From: Crocodylus rhombifer
Taxonomy: Eukaryota > Chordata > Crocodylia > Crocodylidae
DNA: 64,000 nt
Assembly (NCBI GenBank): GCA_038503035.1
Contig: JAVSML010000028.1
Coordinates: 736,412-800,411 of the forward strand
Direction: 5' to 3'
Both the position numbers and the translations under genes were made by a program. Below the pieces are notes generated by a model. That model saw nothing but the letters and a program-made list of their open reading frames with translations, was not told where the DNA came from and made no database searches. This document shows, in pieces, positions 58,039-64,000 of this stretch; position 1 is the stretch's first letter; every line of letters begins with the position of its first letter.

Positions 58039-58315
58039 GGCCACGTCCAGATGAATGCAGGTGTCTGTTATGTGGCGTCGTAGACACATCTGCAGCACCA
58101 CATACTGCACATTCAGTTGTTCTCTGTGCTGCAAGGGAGCAGCTCGGGAGGGGCAGGGGTTCTGACCCCTGGATATCCAAGGGGCAAAAAAACCCACAGG
58201 AAATAAAAATGGAGCAGCACATGTGGCAGCAGTATACACTACCCAAGTGCAGTGCTTCTAGTTGTCCCCAGGGAACCAGATATCCACGCACATCTGGATG
58301 CAGCCTTTGGGTCAT
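58039..58315. mobile_element. MITE-like element, 277 bp
   Basis: Inverted termini GGCCACGTCCAGATG and GGCTGCATCCAGATG agree at 12 of 15 bases. The interior has palindrome-like ATCCACGC and GGATATCC words and no frame of interest. Target duplication not clear. Confidence 0.7.
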
Positions 58316-59129
58316 CTGTCCCAGTAAGACTCATTAGAAATTAGAATTAGAAAGACTCATCCTGAGTTCCCTCACTGCTCTTTCTCAAGCAGAGGATAGA
58401 ATTGTTAATTGGCCTTCCTGGGTATTTGCCAAGGAAGCAGCCTGTTTTAAAATGGGAACTTGTTGACCTTTTCAGAGGTACAAGATCATTTATCTAGCTC
58501 TCATTAGGGAAAGGATAGTAAGCTGATGTGCTGTCTGCTGAATAATGTAGCAATGACTTTTCAAACCTCTCTACTCTTTCCCAAATTAGTTCACAGTTGT
58601 AATGTAGGTCTTTTTGATCCTGTGTTACAGTGGGTGTGTCCAGCCCCAAATTTAAATAATTTAAACATAAAAGAAGGAAAGGATTTAAGTGTCACATTTT
58701 CAGAACAGTATTGTAGTCATGTAACTGGATCTCAGGAAAAAATAGGTAAGAATCCTGATATTACGTGCGTATAATGAGGCCCCTGCCACATTACTGAGAA
58801 AGAGGAGGAAGCCTATGGCCTGCTAGCCAACCCAGCCCCTTTAAACAGACTCAATGATAAAAGGGATATAAATAAGATGGCCACCCACCAAGGGTGTAAG
58901 CAGTGATTGGCAGGCCTGAGGTGAAAGTAGAGAGTCAGGTAACCAGGGAAAGGCTCAAATGCCCAGGACTTAGCCCAAAAGAGGCAGTCTGGCTGTAGGA
59001 GCCCCCAGAGGCAGAGCTCCAAAGTAGAGCCATCTCAGACCACCTGGAGACAAGGACTGCCTGGACCAATGGCTGTGTATCACAGAAGGGTTGAAGAGAC
59101 CCTACATTACAAGTGACATGAGATAAGTG
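58316..59129. repeat. unclassified repeat-like DNA left of a CR1
   Basis: From about 58760 the sequence becomes GC-rich with short repeated words (CAGAGGCAGAGCTCC, GGAAGCCTATGGCC). Similar composition resumes to the right of the CR1 at 60549-61080. The CR1 may have landed in an older element, but I could not find its ends. Confidence 0.4.
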
Positions 59130-60548
59130 CATTCACCTTTTGTACTGACGATTGGAAAAGGGCAAATATAGTGCCCACCTTTAAGAAAGGGAAGAAGGAG
59201 GAACCAAAGGACTGCAGACCAGTCAGCCTCGCCTCAGTCCCTGGAAAAATCAGGGAGTAGATCCTCAAGCAATCCATTTCTAAGCACTTGGAGAAGAAGA
59301 AGGTGATTAGGAACAGTCAGCATAGATTCACCAAGGGCAAGCCATGCCTGACTGACCTGATTGCTTTCTGTGGTGAGATGACTGGCTCTGTGGCTGCAGG
59401 GACAGCACTGGATGTGATATATCTTGACTTTAGCAAAGCTTTTGATACAGTCTCCCACAGCATTCTTGCAAGCAAGATGAGGAAGTTTGGATTGGATGAA
59501 TGGACTGTAAAATGGATAGAAATCTGGTTGGATTGTCAGGCTCAATGGGTAGTGATCAATGACTCAAGGTCTAGTTAGCAGCTGGAATCAACTAGAGTAC
59601 CCCAGGGTTTGGTCCTGAGGCCTGTTTTGCTCCATATATTCATTAACATTCTGGAAGATGGGATAGATTGCACCCGAAGAAAGTTCATGGATGACACCAA
59701 GCTGAAGTGTATAGTAGATATACAGGAGGGTAAGGCTAGGATTCAGTGTGACCTAGACAAATTGTAGGGTTGGATCATAAGAAATCTTATGAGGTTCAGT
59801 AAGGACACATGCAAAGTCCTGCACTCAGGATGGAAGAATCCCATGCACCACTACAAGTTAGGGGCCCACTGGCTGAACAGCAGCTCTGCAGAAAAGGTCC
59901 TGGGGATTACAGAGGACAATAAGCTGGATATGAGTTAACAGTATGTCCTTATTGCCAAGAAGGCTAACAGCATACTGGGCTGGATTAGAAGCAGTGTTGC
60001 CAGCACATCAAGGGAAGTAGTTATTCCCCCTTATTCTGCATTGGTGAGTGCACAACTGCAGTACTGTGTCCAGTTTTGGGCTCCTCACTACAGAAAGGAT
60101 GTGAACAAGTTGGAGAGAGGCCAGTGGGGGGGCAACAAAAATGGTTCGGGGGCTGGGGCACATAACTTATGAGAGGCTTATTTAGTCTGCAGAAGAGAAG
60201 CCTGAGAGGGGTTTTGATAGCAGCCTTCAACTACCTGAAGGGCAGTTCCAGAGAAGATGGAGCGAGACTATTCTCAGTGGTGGCAGATGACAGAACAAGG
60301 AGCAATGGTTTGAAGTTGCAGCAAGGGAGGTTTAGATTGTATATTAGGAAAAGCTTTCTCAATAGGAGGATGGTGAAGTACTGGAAGAGGTGACCTAGAG
60401 AGGTGGTGGAATCTCCATCCTTGGAGGTTTTTAAGAGCTGGCTCAGCAAAGCCTGGAATGATCTAGTTGGGGATGGTCCTGCTTTGAGCTGGGGTTTGGA
60501 CTAGATGACCTACTGAGGTCCCTTCCCGGCCTAATTTTCTTTGATTCT
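59130..60548 (+). mobile_element. CR1 LINE copy, reverse transcriptase and 3' end
   Basis: Begins near DWKRANIVPTFKKGKKEEP-like sequence (59150-59215) and reads KVIRNSQHRFTKGKPCLTDL and YLDFSKAFDTVSHSILASKM at 59288-59578. A stop at 59576 and a changed FADD motif (FMDD, 59687-59698) follow. It continues through the C-terminal region and ends TTTGGACTAGATGACCTACT, GTCCCTTCCCGGCC. It belongs to the same subfamily as copy A at 1-2545. It is 5'-truncated and decayed. Confidence 0.92.
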
Positions 60549-61567
60549 GGTGTGAGAATTAACCCCAACAAAGGAGCTTGCATTTGGCAAGCTTGGTGTT
60601 TGAGAGTGGACACTCATATTTTGATTTACATTTGCACCAGAGGTTGGTTTTGCTGTAAGGGGTGGACTGGAGGCCACTGGGATGCAGCAGAGGCACTCAG
60701 TTTACAATACTCCTAGGACACCGGAGCCCTGGGGTGCTGTGTGCAGGCTGTAGCCCAATACATTGCAACAGGGAGTACTGTAGCATGTCAGAAGACTGGG
60801 ATCTGACCACAAGACCAGGGGGGTGTAAACTCCATGCCTGCAAAGGGGACATAACTAAGGGCTGAGTGGCCCAGAGCCCACAGGAGGAGCTGGGGCATGA
60901 GAACCTAGGGTCCTTGTGTGGTGGACCCTGAGCCACACGACTGAGGCCCAGAAGGGCCTGAGTTCAGACAAGGACCCACCCCAAACTTCATATCTGTCTC
61001 CTGGGGTAGCTTCCCTATGAACCTATAACATCAAGTTGTGGTAGGCAAAGTAACTATGAGGGGGTCAGAACCAGAGCCCAGAAATGGAAGTGAGGAGGTT
61101 GGAGCCCAGTGGGAAAGCAAGCTGGGAACCTTGTAGCATCAGCCAGGAAGCATCTACATTATAGTGTGAAACATACTTTGCTACAAAAATAACAAATCTC
61201 CACTGTTTCAGGCTTTCCAGCACTGTGTTTGAGCCAGCAGGATATGACTTCTCTGATAGCTGACACAATCATGAATTGCGTACTTCTTAAATACATGGGT
61301 GTTTAGATTTACTGCAGTGAGATGTTAGGGCATGATGCTTAGCACTGATACCTGCATAGTCCTTGGTTCTTCCATAGGACCTTCCATAATAGAGGGATGC
61401 AGAAGAGTACCAAGGAGATACCTATGCCCTCTCTTTGCCAAATTGGGGGTAATACGATAAAGCACTCTTTTCCTACTTGCTCCTGTCCACTAGATCCAAA
61501 CGCCAGGAATGAAGCAATATATCTGCCTCAGTGCTCACCAGTTAGCATGCCTAGGACAAAGCCCTTA
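60549..61567. repeat. unclassified repeat-like DNA right of the CR1
   Basis: GC-rich to about 61080 (GGTGGACTGGAGGCCACTGG, CCACAGGAGGAGCTGGGGCA), then AT-rich. No coding region is recognised. Confidence 0.4.
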
Positions 61568-61856
61568 AGAGTGTTCTTGGGCATGTGCTCGAGGCTTTTC
61601 TAAGGCAATTCATTGCCTAGTTTGAGAGATCTATCTCACTCTGAGGAGAGTGAGTGAGTAGAGAGTACTTTACAGCAAGCACTTTTCAGATACAGCTCTG
61701 AAGCAGTGTAGAAATACCCAAGAAGCCTCAGAGCTGTACCTGAAAAGTGCTGCTGTGAAGTATTCTTCACTCACTCTCTTCAGAGTGAAATAAATCTCTC
61801 AAATTAGGCAATGACTTGCCTTAGAAAAGCCTTGAGCATATGCCCAAGAGCACTCT
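61568..61856. repeat. large foldback element (about 130 bp arms, 26 base loop)
   Basis: The left arm 61568-61701 pairs with the right arm 61728-61856. Both begin AGAGTG(T/C)TCTTGGGCAT from the outside and contain AAGGCTTTTCTAAGGCAA-type, GAGAGTGAGTGA and CACTTTTCAG words. Mismatches and small gaps are scattered, mostly transitions. No reading frame is present. Confidence 0.93.
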
Positions 61857-63889
61857 TTGCGTGCAGCACTGTGTAATGTCCTCAAAGGTCACGGACCTTC
61901 ACAGCCCTTGTATGTGGATGAGCACCTTGATTGCCCCCTATCCAAGCCAGTCCATGTACCAACAGGGACACTTGATAGAGGAGCAGGCTACATTACCTAA
62001 TGGGCACCTTATTACATCTGCCTGAGTCACAGTCCTTTCCACATGCTTCCCCTGGAGCAGAGTTACTTGGCACTGGCCCCCATGTAGGTTGGAAGTTAAG
62101 TTAATCGGTCTCTGCTCAGAATGTTTGTCTCAGAGACAGAAAGAAAAACAAGGTAAAAGAGCTGTTGTTTAATTAGGCTACAGCTTTATTAACGTAACTT
62201 CTCTGGGAGTTAACCAGCTATACCTCGAACAGGACTCCTTTGACTTCTGCTCAGATGAACTTCTACTGACCCCGATAGACATTGCCCCTTTAAGCCATAC
62301 CGCCACAGATTGTAATGTCAAAAATTGTGATGCATCAGGAAGAAGACAAAAAGAAAATGTCAGTAGCAAGGTAGCTCCTTCTGTAAATGTGGATATGTCT
62401 TTGAGCAATAAAAACCTGATGCACTGCGCTGTTATTCAAAGGATGTGGAGGAATACACAGAGGAGGAATCTCTTGAGTCCTAATGCTCTGAAAGATCCTG
62501 CCAAGCACTCAGTAATGGCAGATTTTGTGTTTTGGTTATAGAGTGTGGGCAAGTACAAACAAATCGGAGGGATTTTCTTTTGGATAATGATAGAAGAAAT
62601 GTTTCATCTCTCCCACGTTCATCAAGCATTCATACAGAGACCAGGTAAAATGAAACTGGCTTCTGGCTTCCATTTCCACCTATTCTCTTTATGGCTTCTG
62701 CTGCAATTATTTAACTCAGTGGATTTCAAACTGTGTCCTGTGGAATCCTGGGGCTTTCTGATAGGTCATGAGGGGTTCCACAAAGGGGGTAATCGCAGAG
62801 CAGGCTGGGAGTCAGTGTGCCGTCACTGTGGGGCTGGGTCACTTGGTTCTGCATCAGGCTTTAGGACAGGGTAGGGGAAGGAGGTCCATGGCAGAAGAAG
62901 TGATATGAAAGGGTTCTGGTTTAAGAGCTTTTGCTTTGGACAGTAATGTTATTCGAAACTGAAAAATGTATTGCATATATTAGTGAAATATGAGAAATTA
63001 GCATATTATAAAACAGTGATGATGTGCAGAAAGGCTAAGAAATTAAATAAAAGAATGGTTATATGAATGATGACAAAGACAGGATCCAAATTAATTTTCT
63101 TATAGAACATTGGCATACTGTTTTTAAAAAAGGCTTTTAGATTTGATCAGGCTACATGAAATAGAAAATATTCCCTATAAGGTTCATCAGTCAAGCCATT
63201 CATCCCTCAATTTGAAGATTTTGATATTTGTGGAGTTGAAAAAAATATCTCTAACAAATTACCTCAAAAAAAATTCAGGATTGGTTAACTGGGCAAAAAA
63301 AATTCAAAACAAGATTATTCTGATTTTTGTGAACACGATTAAGAATTAAATTATTTCTGCTTTGAAAGCGGCTGAAGATTATCTACTTACATTTTACTGT
63401 GCTCAAGATATTAGTAAACAAGAGCACATGACAGTGATTCTTAGATTTCCTTCTGCAGCAAAAGCAACTTAGGTGAGAAGGCATCTCTCCAAATAAAATT
63501 TTGCTGTATTTTTGAATGTGTGACAGGTTCTACCAGCAATTGAATAATAGAAGTTCTCTTGAACACTTAAAAATATGTGAATCTTACTTTGAGATTTAAC
63601 ACATCTGTGAAAATGCAACAAATATGAAAGGTGAACAGCAGACTTCAGAAGAAACAACAGCTTTTTTGTCCCATACAACCCACCTTATTTTAAGCTCATA
63701 GTTAATTATATCACTAATAGCTGCATTGAAGGCATGGTATTTTTTCATGGTTCCCTTTTTGTAGCCTTGTCATAAGCCTGGGATGTAACATGTTAATATG
63801 TGATCAACTGATTTGGAAAAAACCTTCAGTGAATAAGATGGAAAAGTCAAATGGATGGATGCCAATTTCTTGATGTCTACAAGCTGTTT
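61857..63889. other. intron 4 sequence; possible hAT end near 62713
   Basis: Mostly AT-rich. At 62713 CAGTGGATTTCAAACTGTG resembles a hAT terminus, with GAGGGGTTCCACAAAGGG shortly after, but no partner end is clear. No gene is supported. Confidence 0.45.
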
Positions 63890-64000
63890 GTTTCTGCAGA
63901 ATCTACAGGACCCCAAACTCAAAGTGATTCCAAATTGCTTGCTCCCAATCCCAACGGACAGAGGGGACAAGGCTGAACTCCTCAACGAGTTCTTCGCCTC
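63890..64000 (+). mobile_element. non-LTR retrotransposon fragment running off the window
   Basis: The + strand frame reads LQDPKLKVIPNCLLPIPTDR, then GDKAELLNEFFAS to the edge. This resembles the linker before the reverse transcriptase in non-LTR elements (EKANLLNRYFASVF in the CR1 near 4410). The subfamily cannot be decided from this piece. Confidence 0.6.

Noticed and set aside
62545..62874. A possible FSHR exon 5 or another exon near 62600
   Set aside because: The translation (MFHLSHVHQAFIQRPG) does not resemble the expected repeat, despite a nearby GT.

Overview
This window is vertebrate genomic DNA, most likely crocodilian. The repeats are dominated by CR1 LINEs whose 3' ends carry the 'TCTATGAAATCTATGAAA' type of tail, together with hAT and PIF/Harbinger DNA transposons and Penelope-like elements. 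There are no bacterial operons, CRISPR arrays or tRNA genes that I can support. The crocodilian assignment is inference from repeat style, not a database match.

The only host gene I can support is the follicle-stimulating hormone receptor gene (FSHR), on the + strand. Three consecutive leucine-rich-repeat exons are visible: exon 2 (7621-7692), exon 3 (47341-47415) and exon 4 (47843-47917). Each has canonical AG/GT borders and they share one splice phase. Exon 1 must lie to the left, and exon 5 onward presumably lies to the right. Nearly everything else is intron: intron 1 (1-7620), a 39.6 kb intron 2 (7693-47340), a 427 bp intron 3, and the start of intron 4.

Layout of the introns. 1-2545: a CR1 host with two further CR1s nested in it. 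3386-6127: a young CR1 (endonuclease plus reverse transcriptase) fused at its 5' side to the first bases of 18S rRNA and an antisense 28S rRNA piece. 6899-6908: an assembly gap. 8360-9645: a small hAT, a TIR element (family A) and an old CR1. 12199-14234: an inverted pair of hAT-like elements. 19700-26260: a three-layer nest, in which an old CR1 is interrupted by a 1.08 kb hAT with an 8 bp target duplication and by a 4.96 kb PIF/Harbinger transposon with a 3 bp target duplication. That Harbinger element carries two convergent decayed genes. 26505-27960: a CR1 reverse transcriptase remnant. 32206-34100: two family A copies arranged as a palindrome, one holding a CR1. 36520-37140: ancient CR1. 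38795-41290: a CR1 fragment with ORF1 and endonuclease but no reverse transcriptase. 43142-44263: a TIR element. 48385-48885: an ancient CR1. 51614-53055: family A with a nested hAT and a run of 24 G. 53468-55298: two MITEs whose ends resemble the Harbinger element. 55355-56330: a Penelope-like element. 59130-60548: CR1. 61568-61856: a large foldback hairpin. 63890-64000: the start of another non-LTR element.

The genes do not form a pathway. The window is one endocrine receptor gene whose introns record repeated waves of transposition. The most unusual structure is the 18S / antisense-28S / CR1 chimera at 3386-3545. I did not find evidence for a new multigene system.
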